Positions 12,821 through 24,199 of a DNA stretch of 64,000 nucleotides are shown here, one piece after another. Each line of letters begins with the position of its first letter. Within the stretch, counting starts at the first letter, position 1. Below the pieces are notes generated by a model. The model ran no database searches. It worked only from the letters and a program-made list of their open reading frames with translations, and was not told where the DNA came from. The stretch comes from Notospermus geniculatus. Taxonomy: Eukaryota > Nemertea > Pilidiophora > Heteronemertea > Lineidae. The stretch is from NCBI GenBank assembly GCA_002633025.1, contig NMRB01000587.1, positions 235,341-299,340 on the forward strand, read 5' to 3'. The position numbers were made by a program, and so were the translations under genes.

Positions 12821-15800
12821 GTAAGTAGAAATACATTTCACCAGAACCGAACACCAACAAAATATCTGTTAATATTTAGATTAACAAACTGACTTTGTCT
12901 TCAAAACCCATTTTGCGCTCATTGGGTATTTCTTACTTTCAATACAAATATTAATACCTCTTTGAAACTGGAGCCTGAGGGTAAATAAGGGCCCAGGGAC
13001 CTGTTTCATAAAGTGATTTTAAGCTAGTGGTACCATTAACTTCAATGCATTTTCCACTTGGTTTAAGGTACCATCTTAAAGTCACTATAAAACAGGCTCC
13101 TGAACGACTCTAGTTATCAAATCCTCATTTATTAATGATGGGAAATCATTGCATTTGGTAGTAAAGAAGGAAAACTATAACTTACAGAACCTATAGAGAG
13201 CTACAACTACAGCCACAACACTAGGCCTACATCTACACATTATAACTACAGTTATAACTATAGGAAAAATATAACAGAACCTATAGAGCTACACCCACAA
13301 CACATCTACACAACTACAGTCATAACTATAGGAAAACTATAACTACAGAACCTATAGAGCTACAACTACAGCCACAACACTTACATCTACACATTATAGC
13401 TGCAGTTATTACAACTATAACCACAAATAATATCGCATGCCTTTCCTGTTTGCACATCTTGGCCTATGGTCTTTGGGGAGATTTCTATCAGGCCCAGCTT
13501 GAGATGCTTCATGAGAAAACCGAACTACAATCTATTTCAACTGAAATCGTCCACAACCTGGAACTCTATACAAAGCCAGAGCTACTGTAGTAACAGTATT
13601 GGCGAACTGGTGGTTGAAATGGTACGGATGACACCAAATCTATCTCCAGTCCAGTGATTCGGAGACAATTTTATGCGCAACGCAGTCGAGATTATTTCGT
13701 GTCATAAATGCATAAAACCACATTTTATGGTGCCACACACTGGATCAAAACTCTTTGGGCAGCGACCCTAGAATGAGTCTGAGTTTTGTCTTGCAATCAT
13801 TTTGTGGACTTAGGATGAGGAATCAAAATGGAGAACTATCAGTGTTGCTGCTTATATGATATACAAGACAAGTACGTCGACAATATATAGTAGGCTATAC
13901 GTAAGATGTAGAAGAGAAGCTATGGCCTCTTAGACTTAGGGGGTAAATTCATACTTCTCCGTTTTGCGCTTTGCGCTTGTGCGTTCCCTTGTGATAACCA
14001 ATAACAAAATTACTTTTTCTGCACGCACTCATGAAATAGAAAATTAACCGAACCAAAATTTCTGAAGTTCATTTGGCCATCACGTTTATTCATCGCAAAC
14101 GTAACGTTGTTTACCAAAACAATGAGCGATTTACGTCAAGATTGTGAGCCTGACCTGATGAAAATGTTCTAAGCCACGTCGACCTGAGTAGTGACACACC
14201 TTCAAGAGAACGCTGACATGGAAAAACATAAAATATCTACTCTTTGACGTACAGAGACGTGACCTTAAAATTGACTTTTTCTATGAACTGAGTCTTAACT
14301 CTCATGTATTCCATGATTTTTGTTGGTTTTAGCTGTTAGTAAAGAAAGTGAATTCAATTTATTTTAATTCTAAACCTTGCAATCTTCGCTGACTCTTGGA
14401 GAAGCTTTGGACATTCCAATAGTGCCCCAGAGATGAAATGGAATTCATTTTCAATCCATTGACATAACTAAAAGTAGTGTAATTTTGTGACCAAGTTGAT
14501 TTTGAAATTCTTGCCTTTCTGATCTTTTGACTTTGTGTTTGTGATGTCTATCTCTAAACAAGGTCAATACGTCCCCCGTCAGAACTTGCTCTCCCCCATA
14601 TCCTATTACTATTCCATACAAAAGACTCTTGTCCATTGTCAGCGAACATTCAACCCTTACCGCGGCCGAGCCATTATTTCTTAAGAAAATCATCTATCAT
14701 TTTTGATGGAGACATTTTAACGTATCATATCAAAACTACCAAATTTAGCAGGTCCTCTTGTTCAGGTTTGTCAAATTTCTATCGCATGTTTTGAAGCGGC
14801 GAAGCAAAGTAATTGTATGGAAAAAATTTGATAGATGATCATTTACATTATGTACTGATGTGTCTGTAGACGACGGCAGTTTTACAAAACGCGACATAGG
14901 TGGACAATTTGAACACAAAAACAAGGGTACAGAATTAAAAACAAACTTAAACAAACTACAGACTCGTCATACTTGGCCGAGAGTCGTCCTCGCCACATGA
15001 GAGTTTGTGAGATAGCAGAGGCAGCGGTTTAAACACGACAAGGGTAGGTCCACAGTAGGCCTATATAGAAGTGAAGTGAAGTCCGCTTGAATTAAAAACA
15101 AACTTAAAGTAATCTGAAAAATCAACTGTAGACAAACATTTTTCAAATTGAAAAAGCTGAACAATACAGAATTTTACTACAATTGGGTATGATTATTTTC
15201 AACACCTGCATTACGCTGACGAAATTCACTCATATCCAGTGGTGTGGGCGGTAATGAATTGCTGGCGTGCAATCCAGTGAAAAATACAAATTTGAAAATG
15301 TTTTCAAAACTGACTTTACAATTTTAATGTCTCTAATCCTCGCCCAATAAATGACACTCGCTTTATGATTTATGACATCAAATTTCAAACAGGTTGTCCG
15401 AGGACAATAACGTTTTTGTGGTGTTTGCTTGCACGAGGGCATTCCGAGGCCGTCTCTATGGCTAGTTTGGGCATCGTGCTACCAACGACAACAACATCTG
15501 ATGGTGCCGAGGGTGTCAAAGTCAAGGGGTAAAGAAAGTTAGCGGTAACGCCATCGCCGGCGTTCTCAGGCTCGCTAGGTACAGCCTATCGGGAAACCAG
15601 GGTTCTTCCCCGTGTAAACTTGTTATGAATTTGACTGCATAGTTATCCAGTGCATGGCTGGTCTACAGTGCAATGTCCGCCAGTTCTTGGCCTGGCTGGT
15701 CCATTGCAAGAAAGAAGGAACAGGGTCTGCTAAAACTGCGCGAGGAAACCGCGGCGATTAAAACGGGCCTTCATCGTCAAACCCGACAACCCACAACCAG

Positions 15801-18800
15801 GAGGAGATAATCTCCTCCTGGTACAACTAACATTCATTGATTATTTACCGTCGAATAATCAGCATCATTTCAAGTCGCGATGAAGACATCATCACCGCGT
15901 GCTTGTCTCTTTCACTCTGACTAATAATGTAATCGACGAGGCTGATGGAACTAATGTCTTTCGCTAAACGGTTGCGGTGACTGCTCGTTCCCAGATGGTT
16001 GACTCTTATAGGCTGATGACTCAATGGAGAATGAATGTGATGGCTGTTAATGTCATCATTATCTTTGAGAATCAACTCGATTCGCTACAGGACAATGCAA
16101 CGTGCGTTTTTCAAATCCCATTTTCAAGCAAATCAGAGAATGCTCTCAGCAGAAAACTGAAGAAATTCAAAGAATTTTGGCCAACGATGATTGTCATATT
16201 TTGTCTGGTCATTTGAAGGCCGAAGATAAAGCTTTCCTTTTAGCGCTTTACATTGTTTTAGCAGTAAAGCAGTTCACATTATTCAAAACCCAGTCTCCGC
16301 AAATGCATTTCCGAACAAAGTGTAATAGGAAAGAATGTCCCTTGGAAAACGTGTCCTACTATCGTTCGACAGCAATAGGGGTGACCCTGGAAAGTATAAT
16401 GGTCACTAAGAATCTGACGTAGTGTAAAAGGACAGCAAGTCCTCTGGAATAAGTGTCCGATTTTATAGCTTGATGGGGATAATGAAAGCATTACTCTGGA
16501 AACAGACGACCCCAGATCACAGTTGTATGTTCCAGGACACTTTCCTGGTGGATACTTTTTCCATTTACACCGGGTAGTCAACTGACTATCACCTCAGAAA
16601 CACTCGGTGAGTTGTAATGTGTTTGAACTTGAAGCCACAATCGACACCACCAATATACAAATGCAAAATGGAATCCCTAACATCAACAAACTGGTGGTAA
16701 TCGTGGTTAAACAGCCCTTTGTCCCGTCATCATCTCATTAACATAACAATGACCCCTCGCACAGACCCATGGTCTCCCTCACCGCCATTAATTTGACAAA
16801 ATTTGACAACTCTCGCAGACGATCACGGGTCGACGCAAGGCATGACGGGCATAAAATATTTGTTCAAAATAACCCGCCGTGATTAATTTTGATTGAAGAG
16901 TCAAATCTGAGAATAAGAATTCAAAGTGAGAATGTGCAGACGACAGATAAGCAGATTTCGGTGTCGGTAATCCTTAGCGACCGCGTCGTTAGCATTTGTA
17001 AAAGAAACCACCGCGCCATATTGGATAGAAACCAGTCCGGGGCACGTGGCCTAAAGACCCGGGGACCATTTTCAGGCTGCCTGTTCCGTAAACTTTATTC
17101 AAACGTATGCCCCCGTGAAAATCAGACGTCAAAAGAAACGTTTACATACGGTGCAATTACACCTTCTCTTATTGACTGTTGGTGTGATCATTTCCGTGAT
17201 ACATAATCACTTTTCGTTACAGCGACAGGTTCTCTGCTGGTATTGTTCCTAGCATGCGGGCGTGACGAAATGTTTTACTCCATTCCTTCAAGATATCATT
17301 ATTTTATTCTACTTTTTCCTGTATTTTCAGCTGGTCTCACCGACAACCAGCGTCTCTAAGTCATGCTGTGAGGGAGGTAGGCCTATCATGACCGACCCCA
17401 CCACCGGGCAGACCGTGTGTTCATGTCAGTACAGCCCAAGTCTTCTCAGCTACCCCCGGGTCGCTGGCCTACCTGAAGGTGTCTACGGCCAGGCTGGATA
17501 TGGTGCTACACAAGCTTACGTTCCGTTTGGAACTGATCCGTCCACTTTTTACACATCACTGGTAAGTATAAAACGGGAACTTTAACCTCCAGTGATTGGC
17601 TCATCGACAACTGACTCGGAATGAAGCAGGAAGTGTTACAAAATGCGGGACGGGTCAATTTTTCGCAAAAAGAATTAAAAATCAGCGTTATTTGCTTCTT
17701 ATCATATATGTCCATGTATGTTGATATCAAAATTGACGGAACGTCAGTGTTCTCCAACTCCTATTTACTGCCTACCTGCCACCAAGTCAAAATTTCTGAC
17801 CGCCAAGTCAAAATCAAGTTGTGCCTTTCCCGCCGAGTCAAAATGTTTCACAGCCAAGTCAAAATCTGGTTCTTTTGTCCAACCAAATTGTGAAAAATTC
17901 ATATTTAGGGCAAAAAATTTCTTCCACATCGAACAAAAAACAAATCCAAGGTCTTTTAAAACCTCTGGAATGCAGGATATTGCATCTCAAGTTCTCTTTT
18001 GTCAAATTTTATGTAGTAAGCCCCTCGTCGACTCCCATTCACAGTGAGACCCGCATTACACATTCGCAATTCCTGCCTTTTGGCGTGTTGTATACCGCCG
18101 AGTCGAACCGTGGAAAGTTGGAGAACACTGGAACGTAGAAATAAAGTAAATTCATGTGAAGCTACATTTTATGAGGTTAATGTTATCGATGCGGGGGTTT
18201 CCTAACTTCGTTTTGAAGTTAAATTATCATAATCATGCATTCATGGGGGTATAAAATGTTTTATACCTCCACGTCATAATTTATGAAATCTCAGTATCTT
18301 TTTCGTATATTTTCAGAGCTCAGGATACGGCATAAAAGAAAACGGGGAAACGTGGCGGAGTGTGTATCAACCCGTCGCCTGCTATCCATACGATACGGCC
18401 ATGGCCGCAGCTTATCCTTATGCGGGGTAAGTTCAACAAGATTTCAAAGTGGAAATGTTAAAACAATTAAATGAAAAGAAAAGAAAACATAGGCCTACCT
18501 GGCTTATCACTTGAGTTACATCATCGGAGGGTATTTCCAAACTGTCGCAGATCTGGTCAGCCGTCCTGAAATTAACGAAAGATGTGTATTGCAAATGACA
18601 AACGAGAGGTTAAGAAATCGCTCCGTTAATGGTAACACTAACGCTAACGTTGTTTTTTACATTGCAAATGTACGTCAGAAATAGAGTTAGCGTTAGTGTT
18701 ATCGTTAACGGAGCGGTTTCTTAACCTCTCGACTATTGCATACCGTATCCCTAATGGGCCACCGTAGAATCGGACCTGAACTTTTAACCGTCCATTTCTT

Positions 18801-21800
18801 TCTTCAGTTACAGTGCAATGGACCTGAATGGTGCGAGAAGAAAGAACGCGACCAGGGAGAGCACGAGTACTCTAAAGGCCTGGCTACAGGAACATATCAA
18901 AAATCCTTATCCTACAAAAGGGGAGAAAATTATGTTGGCCATTATTACAAAAATGACGCTGACACAGGTGAGATATTGCGCAAACAAATTATAGTTCAGA
19001 TTTATATGCAATATTTGAGTTTCTCTTGCCGTCGTGCAGCCATCTTGTCAATAGAATAGCGAGTCTTAGTGTTTTCTACCGGTGTGAACGCGGAGAAAGT
19101 CCCCTGGAATCAAAGTTCTGCCGTAATTGTCCTTTGGATTAAGTCTTTGTGAAGGATTACGTCGCTAACCCTGACCATAACCGTTGACAATGCATGGTCT
19201 TTTGTGTTGAGGACTTTCATTCCTAGGACTTTCTCCGCAGGTACACGGGCGTGGTTTGGTTTATACTCATCGAATTGGGCTCGTATACAGATACGTTCGC
19301 CCTCCTGTTCTTCACCAATTTTAATTTCTCTAACCATTCTCTTATCCTTTTCCAGGTTTCCACGTGGTTCGCGAACGCCCGCCGGCGGTTAAAGAAGGAA
19401 AACAAGATGACGTGGTCGCCACGGAATCGGTGCGATGACGACGACGACGACGACGATGATGAACATCGGGTTGACAGCGATATAGACCCGAGTGATGACG
19501 ATGGAATAAAACATATAGAATCAAGTAAGCATTGCACGACGAACTTATTTGTGATACACCTACTTATTTAGAAAGTGTATAAGATCAACTTTGATCGAAA
19601 CTGCGCCAGATATCAAAGGGTGTTTGCCGAAGAATGCCGGAAAGACCCGAAATGTTACGAATAAGAAAATGGGTGGGCGTTTCTCTGCTGGTAATATTGA
19701 AGACAATAATTAGTCAGAGAGAATATTTACCAATGGTGTTTTTCAGACGGACGAAACCCAAACAAATTCGTTCGAGACAAGTTGAGAATCGGTTGTCACA
19801 ACTCTTTTGATAGTATTTGCTTAGTTTGATGTTTCCGATTCAGTTGTTAACCCAGATATGTCACAAGTTGGTGGATCTTTAAGGTTATCAATGTTGGGCC
19901 AGTTTGGCAGGTGTAAAAATAACATTGACTCATTAAAGTCGACATCCAAGGATGTGCCGATCTCTTGCGACTCAAATAGCCCTATTTACACGAGCCGATT
20001 TTGTCGTACGACAGAGTCGTATCAGATTTGTCGGGATCGGCTAATCTGTTTACACGGGACGATTTATTCATGCGTCCCTTAGGACCTCGTGTGTCATTAG
20101 GTAGACAACCATGGGGAGAAGCAGCGGTGACAACAGAACACCCGACTTCTGCACACGATGTCGCACCAACAAAAAAAAATCGTCTCGGAAGTCTAGTATA
20201 CACGGTGCGTTTTTGTCGTACGTCTCTGTCGACCGACACCGTGTGGCAATCGTACGACAAAATCGGCTCGTGTAAATATAGCTTTATAGTGAAGAGATCG
20301 GGGGTTCGATCGCTGCTTGTACTCTGAAAGGATCAAGTGATGCGCTGAATGAACTGCTCCTCCAGTTCACCAGAAAGGTTTCTGGAGAGACTGGGGTAAT
20401 GATGTGAAGCGCTTTGACGCTGTATCCACTACCGAAACAGCGCTAGCTGTACCTCCGTACCCGTCCGAAGATTTCATAGAAAGGGCATGATATACACCGG
20501 TAATTTTCGCACCTGACGAAATGACAAACTAATCATCGTCCTTCATGCCAAAGTCTCACCAGTTCGAACAAACCGGTGCTTAATTAGTAAAACCCGAACC
20601 AGGCGGGGAAAACAAATTGGTAGTTTACCCAGGAGAGTGTGTGTGGATGGTTTAAGATTGTAAACTGTCAAAGGATCAAAGGTGAGCTTCCTAAACACGT
20701 GTTTACTGTAAACACCAATTGGGGATCGGTAAGATAACGACATGGATATCAAGTCTTACAAATGAGCAAAGAAACATTTGATATTTTTCTCCAAATGAAC
20801 ATTTTGTATCATCTTTGTTGTAATGTAAAGTCAATAGCAAACCAATAACAGTAGAGCAAATTAAAACTGGGTATATTGTCCCAAAATGGAAGCTCATATT
20901 CAAAGATAGAAATGGAATCCCGGACAGACTGTAACGTTTTGTAATTTGTAACCTTTTTGTATTATTTTTTTAAAATTTTTTGTGTTATTAATGCTGTTTG
21001 AACTCACACCTTGTTTTTTTCTCATATGAATCATGTTACGTTGGTTAATTCATAGATGAATGGGCGGACATATTCCTCAGATAATTGATAGGCCTCGTAT
21101 CATGCTGATGCTCCTAAAAGCAACAAATCTGGTTCATTTTCCTGTACTGCCGCTACCATTCTTTGCCAAATTAATATGCCAACACCGTGCCTCATATGTG
21201 CTTCACACCTCGTGATAAGCTACGTTCTGAATCTATGCTTCAAATATGCTCCACATTTCGTTAGAGATATTTCGTGCCCAGTTTTGACATTTATTGGTCA
21301 ATTAAATTCCCCCAGTCTTCATAAATATGCCGACACTGCGACTGCAAGTTCAAGAATTGAAAAAAGCCGAGGTTTCCAAGCGTTAAAAACCAATATTTTT
21401 AGTAAATCGTCCGAGTTACTGACAGGCTAGGTCTTCAATCCTTCAACTGTGGTAGACGAGGGATGACTGTCAGAAAGTTTACATACCTTGGCCAGGTAAA
21501 CTCATTGGTAGAAAACGGTAGCCCAGGGTTATAGCAACCTCGTTACTTATCTGTGGTGTGAGATCTGCCACGGAGGTGATGACATGGACAGCACCAGGTA
21601 CAACTTGCTTCGTCAGAAAAATGAAGACGTTACAACGCTAGAAACACGAAGGAATCAGTTTTCCTAATTACTGAGACTTTTCCTCCCGTTTGTTTCCCAG
21701 CAGCAGACAGGTTAAACATCATGAACCATCAACATTATTAACCCTTTTCATTCTTTTCAGATCTCTACATGTAGCCATCCCCGCTACCGTGGTGGGAAAG

Positions 21801-24199
21801 TTGACGCCCCCCCCCCCCTTNCGTGATTCATCCCAACACCAATCAAAACATTTTTGACACTTCCTCATTCTTTTTCAGACTCCCGAGCATCACCGCTTAT
21901 CACCGTCGTCAATGAAAAACTCGAAGTTCCCCCATCGCGAGCCCCATCGACGTCAACAAGCCACGATCACGTGATTCATTCCGCAACCAATCAAAACACG
22001 CCAAATCAAACAACACATTCCAAAGACAAGGAAGAAAAGGAAAAAGAAAAGTTAAAGGAAGCTACAGACTCTAATGATTCGAAAAAGGATAGCAAAAAGG
22101 AAGGGACAAAACCACGGATATGGTCGCTCGCCCACACGGCCACATCAAACAGCCCGCCACCTGGACGCAGGTCACCGAAATTTCGACCGGCGCATCCACA
22201 CCAGTTGGTCGGGCCCGCCAATTCATTCGGACAGTTCGGACGTGTCAGTGCTGCAAATTTACCATACTTGACTTCTGTAAAATACGCGGGTTGGACTTTA
22301 CCTTATTCTATGCCATACGGGATACCACAGAGTCATAAACAGTTGCCAATCATTGCTACGGCTCACATGCATCATCCGCTCGACCAGTTACGAGCTGTCG
22401 AAAAAGACGAATCGGTGCCAAAAGGTAAGACACTTTTATGAGACAAGCTGTAGTGTAGATTTGATGCTTACAAAATCTGCCGTTTCATTGAACGCTCCAA
22501 AATCCAGCTCCTTTCGGCGAAATGCCGCCGCCATTTTCCAGTCACGTGACTGCGGAATCTTGACAGCGCCCCTGGTGGCAAGACCTAAAACACCAAGATC
22601 TCAAGATCAAGATCTCAGTTGATCAATTGTTATACAACTTATGATGGTGTTAATCCAGCGCCTGTTTAATGACGGATAAATCGAACATCCATTCAATGTG
22701 GACTTAGTTCTTTCGTCCGTGTTTGATCCCATTATTAGATGAATTGTATTAAGAAGACAATGGACACTGAAATTAGCAATAAGGCGTTGATTATACCTGT
22801 ACAAGTGGCGAGGTGGAGAGGCCCACAAACAAATGTCAGGCGACTAATAATCACCAAGAAACGCAATCTTTACAAACACTGAGCAACTTCGCAAACTCAG
22901 GTTGACGTTTTCGGTATGATATGATCACAAGCCGGCCTTGGCGTACGGCGGCTGCAGGTGGAGTTTGAGGCCGCTTGTCGTAGCTTATGTTTTCATTGGC
23001 CAGCATCCCAGCATGCAACGTGTTCTTGTCGAGCTGAGGACTTGCTACCATGTGTCAGTCACCGACGGACGCCATCAACGAGTCAGCGGCAATAGTATGA
23101 ACATGGTGGAATAGACTTTAGCAGATACACGGGTTCCAAAGGAAGAATTTGAACTGGAGGCAACCGAGCTGCCCTCTGGTGTCAAAGAGTGTCTCTCGCT
23201 TCATCACAATGAAAACTGGGGATCGAACCCTTAACTGAGAGGTGACAGGCGCACATGTTTCAACTGCACCACTCTGACAGCCAAATGGCACTGGAACTCA
23301 TTACAATGTCCAGCAAATTAGTTTTGAAGGCGGGCCTGGATTCCAGCATTTTGACCAACGAGAGTGCCATGCTGCAGAGAAATATTTCGCACAATTTATA
23401 CTGACGTGTTCGAACTCTCTTTTACCTGACAATAAAAAGAAAAGAAAGCCCCATAGACCACTCTTATTGATTTGCCAGTTAATTATCTTCTCTCACAAGG
23501 GTATCACCTATCTTATTATTAGTTGACGACACCACTTCAACACCCTTGGATGGCCTGAACAATCTTTACAAACTTGTTCAACGCCTTCATAAAGACGACT
23601 TATGGCTTGTTAAACATGGTGACGCTGGTTTCGAAAGTTCTGACGGTTTATCTTTGGCACTTTGGTTACAACTAGGGAGGTTCTGATTGATTACGTGTAC
23701 TGATACGTTTGTCGAAGAGTAAAGTCTACGCAGTCAGGACAACGGTTTAGATCATGACTCTCGGTCAAATTCGCTGGCAGCCATATTGGATCGTTTCTTG
23801 GACAGATATCCACGGATGGTCTCACAATTATATCGGAGATTGTATGTACAGTACATTTTTTTAAATGTGGATATTTTTTCAGATTTAACAGTTGACAGAT
23901 CGTCCGAGACTGAAAGCAGTAAAAGTACAGTCAAAAGCGGCGCTGAGGATACGAATCGGTGGCGAAAAACAGAAGGTGAGTTGTAACAAAAAATCTGATT
24001 GGACAGTGCAAAGCTGTTGCCATGGATCAACCAATTAGAGGCAGGTTTCCGTCGGAGTTATGCTGAGAGTGTGATGAAACGATGGCAATGGACAACAGTT
24101 GGAATCTAAATCCAACCGTGTCATCTGCAATACTTTTCCTCGTCAACCTTTCTCAATAAAACTTCGCCATCTCTCGTTTCAGATCAACCACGGAGGTAA
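12749..24199 (+). CDS. irx: Iroquois-class TALE homeobox transcription factor, complete, eight coding exons, 465 aa
   Basis: Nuclear DNA-binding regulator. Iroquois proteins pattern nervous system, epidermis and mesoderm. Exons 12749-12820, 17331-17561, 18317-18426, 18808-18967, 19356-19524, 21879-22424, 23883-23975 and 24183-24199 give 1398 nt with every phase matching. Residues about 25-60 hold the Iroquois N-terminal signature [19 protein letters not shown]. The TALE homeodomain spans about 147-209: [20 protein letters not shown] at its start, the three-residue-loop region NPYPTKGEK, and recognition helix [14 protein letters not shown] pure Asp run and acidic stretch follow (about 217-245). 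A Lys/Glu/Ser-rich part precedes the Irx-conserved [12 protein letters not shown]. Near the C-terminus is [12 protein letters not shown], possibly the IRO box. The start is fixed by an upstream in-frame stop. Single Irx in view; the rest of a cluster, if any, lies outside. Identity is certain; orthology to one vertebrate Irx is not implied. Confidence 0.96.
12996..13102. mobile_element. Short MITE with CCTGTTTCATAAAG-type terminal inverted repeats
   Basis: The left end GACCTGTTTCATAAAGTG is answered about 100 bp later by the reverse complement (CACTATAAAACAGGCTCC). An inner GGTACCAT pair is also inverted. This end type is common in invertebrate MITEs. Confidence 0.65.
13160..13440 (+). repeat. 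About 75-85-bp imperfect tandem repeat, three copies
   Basis: Each unit has ACAGAACCTATAGAG, CTACAACTACAGCCACAACA, CATCTACACA and CAGTTATAACTATAGG in the same order. AT-rich and non-coding. Confidence 0.75.
16325..16560. mobile_element. MITE-like segment related to the 19,083 element
   Basis: AATAGGAAAGAATGTCCCTT near the left end is matched in inverted form by CCAGGACACTTTCCTGG near the right end. The internal CCTGGAAA motif recurs. No coding content. Confidence 0.4.
16700..16900. promoter_or_regulatory. Candidate conserved non-coding element in irx intron 1
   Basis: A repeat-poor stretch with several homeodomain-type ATTA/TAAT cores (CTCATTAACATAACAATGAC, GCCATTAATTTGAC, GTGATTAATTTTGATTG). 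Regulatory role is inferred from composition and position only. Confidence 0.25.
17331..17561 (+). CDS. irx: irx exon 2 (Iroquois N-terminal signature)
   Basis: Acceptor ttcctgtattttcag, donor gtaagt, 77 codons in phase 0. It contains [20 protein letters not shown] and then [13 protein letters not shown], the N-terminal block shared with fly araucan/caupolican and other Iroquois proteins, and a Gly/Tyr-rich stretch ([20 protein letters not shown]). Confidence 0.95.
17785..17880 (+). repeat. CCAAGTCAAAAT tandem motif in irx intron 2
   Basis: Five spaced copies of (G)CC(A/G)AGTCAAAAT at 22-36-bp intervals. The spacers differ. Confidence 0.6.
18317..18426 (+). CDS. irx: irx exon 3
   Basis: Acceptor tatattttcag, donor gtaagt. 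It encodes [20 protein letters not shown] and then [16 protein letters not shown]. The YYPYD-like block just before the homeodomain is typical of Irx proteins. It ends with two bases of a Gly codon. Confidence 0.92.
18603..18731. mobile_element. Long-armed hairpin element in irx intron 3
   Basis: Arms of about 47 bp: 18,603-18,649 (CGAGAGGTTAAGAAATCGCT at its start) and its near-perfect inverse at 18,685-18,731, with a 35-bp loop. Outer ATTGCA words flank both ends. Confidence 0.75.
18808..18967 (+). CDS. irx: irx exon 4 (homeodomain helices 1 and 2)
   Basis: Acceptor ttctttcttcag, donor gtgaga. It encodes [39 protein letters not shown] and [14 protein letters not shown]. This is the TALE homeodomain up to the start of helix 3, including the three extra loop residues (around Pro-Tyr-Pro). 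Confidence 0.97.
19083..19246. mobile_element. Small MITE-like element in irx intron 4
   Basis: The left end GTGTGAACGCGGAGAAAGTC and right end GGACTTTCTCCGCAGGTACAC are imperfect inverted repeats about 150 bp apart. It lies 110 bp before the homeodomain helix 3 exon. Confidence 0.5.
19356..19524 (+). CDS. irx: irx exon 5 (homeodomain helix 3 and acidic run)
   Basis: Acceptor ccttttccag, donor gtaagc. It encodes [20 protein letters not shown], the DNA-recognition helix, and then an uninterrupted run of nine Asp and a second acidic cluster ([11 protein letters not shown]). The intron before it splits the homeodomain between Gln191 and Val192. Confidence 0.97.
19985..20276. mobile_element. MITE with 27-bp terminal inverted repeats and TA target duplication
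   Basis: Begins TTTACACGAGCCGATTTTGT and ends with the exact reverse complement. A TA dinucleotide flanks both ends (19,983-19,984; 20,277-20,278), as for Tc1/mariner-type insertion. It is 292 bp with no transposase. Confidence 0.85.
20285..20440 (+). mobile_element. tRNA-derived SINE remnant, family A
   Basis: Shares with 46,410-46,620 a B-box-like GGGTTCGAT and the body TGAAAGGATCAAGTGATG, GGTTTCTGGAGAGACTGGGG and CACTACC. The 5' A-box part is missing; the MITE lies immediately upstream. Confidence 0.65.
21879..22424 (+). CDS. irx: irx exon 6 (large C-terminal exon)
   Basis: Acceptor ttctttttcag, donor gtaaga. 182 residues: Ser/Pro/Thr-rich start, a charged Lys/Glu run, then [20 protein letters not shown], a block conserved among Irx proteins, and the end [15 protein letters not shown]. 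Confidence 0.93.
23105..23290 (-). mobile_element. tRNA-derived SINE remnant, family B, in irx intron 6
   Basis: On the - strand: an A-box-like AGTGGTGCAGTTG, then a B box GGTTCGATCCC, then a body with GAGAGACACTCTTTGA resembling the copy at 61,990. Confidence 0.6.
23883..23975 (+). CDS. irx: irx exon 7
   Basis: Acceptor tattttttcag, donor gtgagt. It encodes [20 protein letters not shown] and then [10 protein letters not shown]. Ser-rich, no domain. Phase 1 on both sides matches its neighbours. Confidence 0.85.
24183..24199 (+). CDS. irx: irx exon 8 (17-nt terminal coding part)
   Basis: Acceptor ctctcgtttcag. The split codon gives Asp, then QPRR and TAA. The stop lies inside a donor-like GAG|GTAATG, so an isoform splicing out before the stop is possible. 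No convincing following exon was found. Confidence 0.65.

Larger units (their letters stand above)
12821..17330 (+). other. irx intron 1 (4.5 kb)
   Basis: The largest Irx intron. It holds a hairpin element (12,996-13,102), a tandem array (13,160-13,440), ORFs without family resemblance, a MITE-like segment (16,325-16,560) and a repeat-poor stretch at 16,700-16,900. First introns of developmental regulators often carry enhancers; this is inference. Confidence 0.7.
19525..21878 (+). other. irx intron 5 (2.35 kb)
   Basis: It contains a TA-flanked MITE, a SINE remnant and otherwise AT-rich DNA. A C run with an ambiguous base lies near 21,820. No exon is recognised, and the flanking exons join in phase (AAC Asn). 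Confidence 0.8.
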
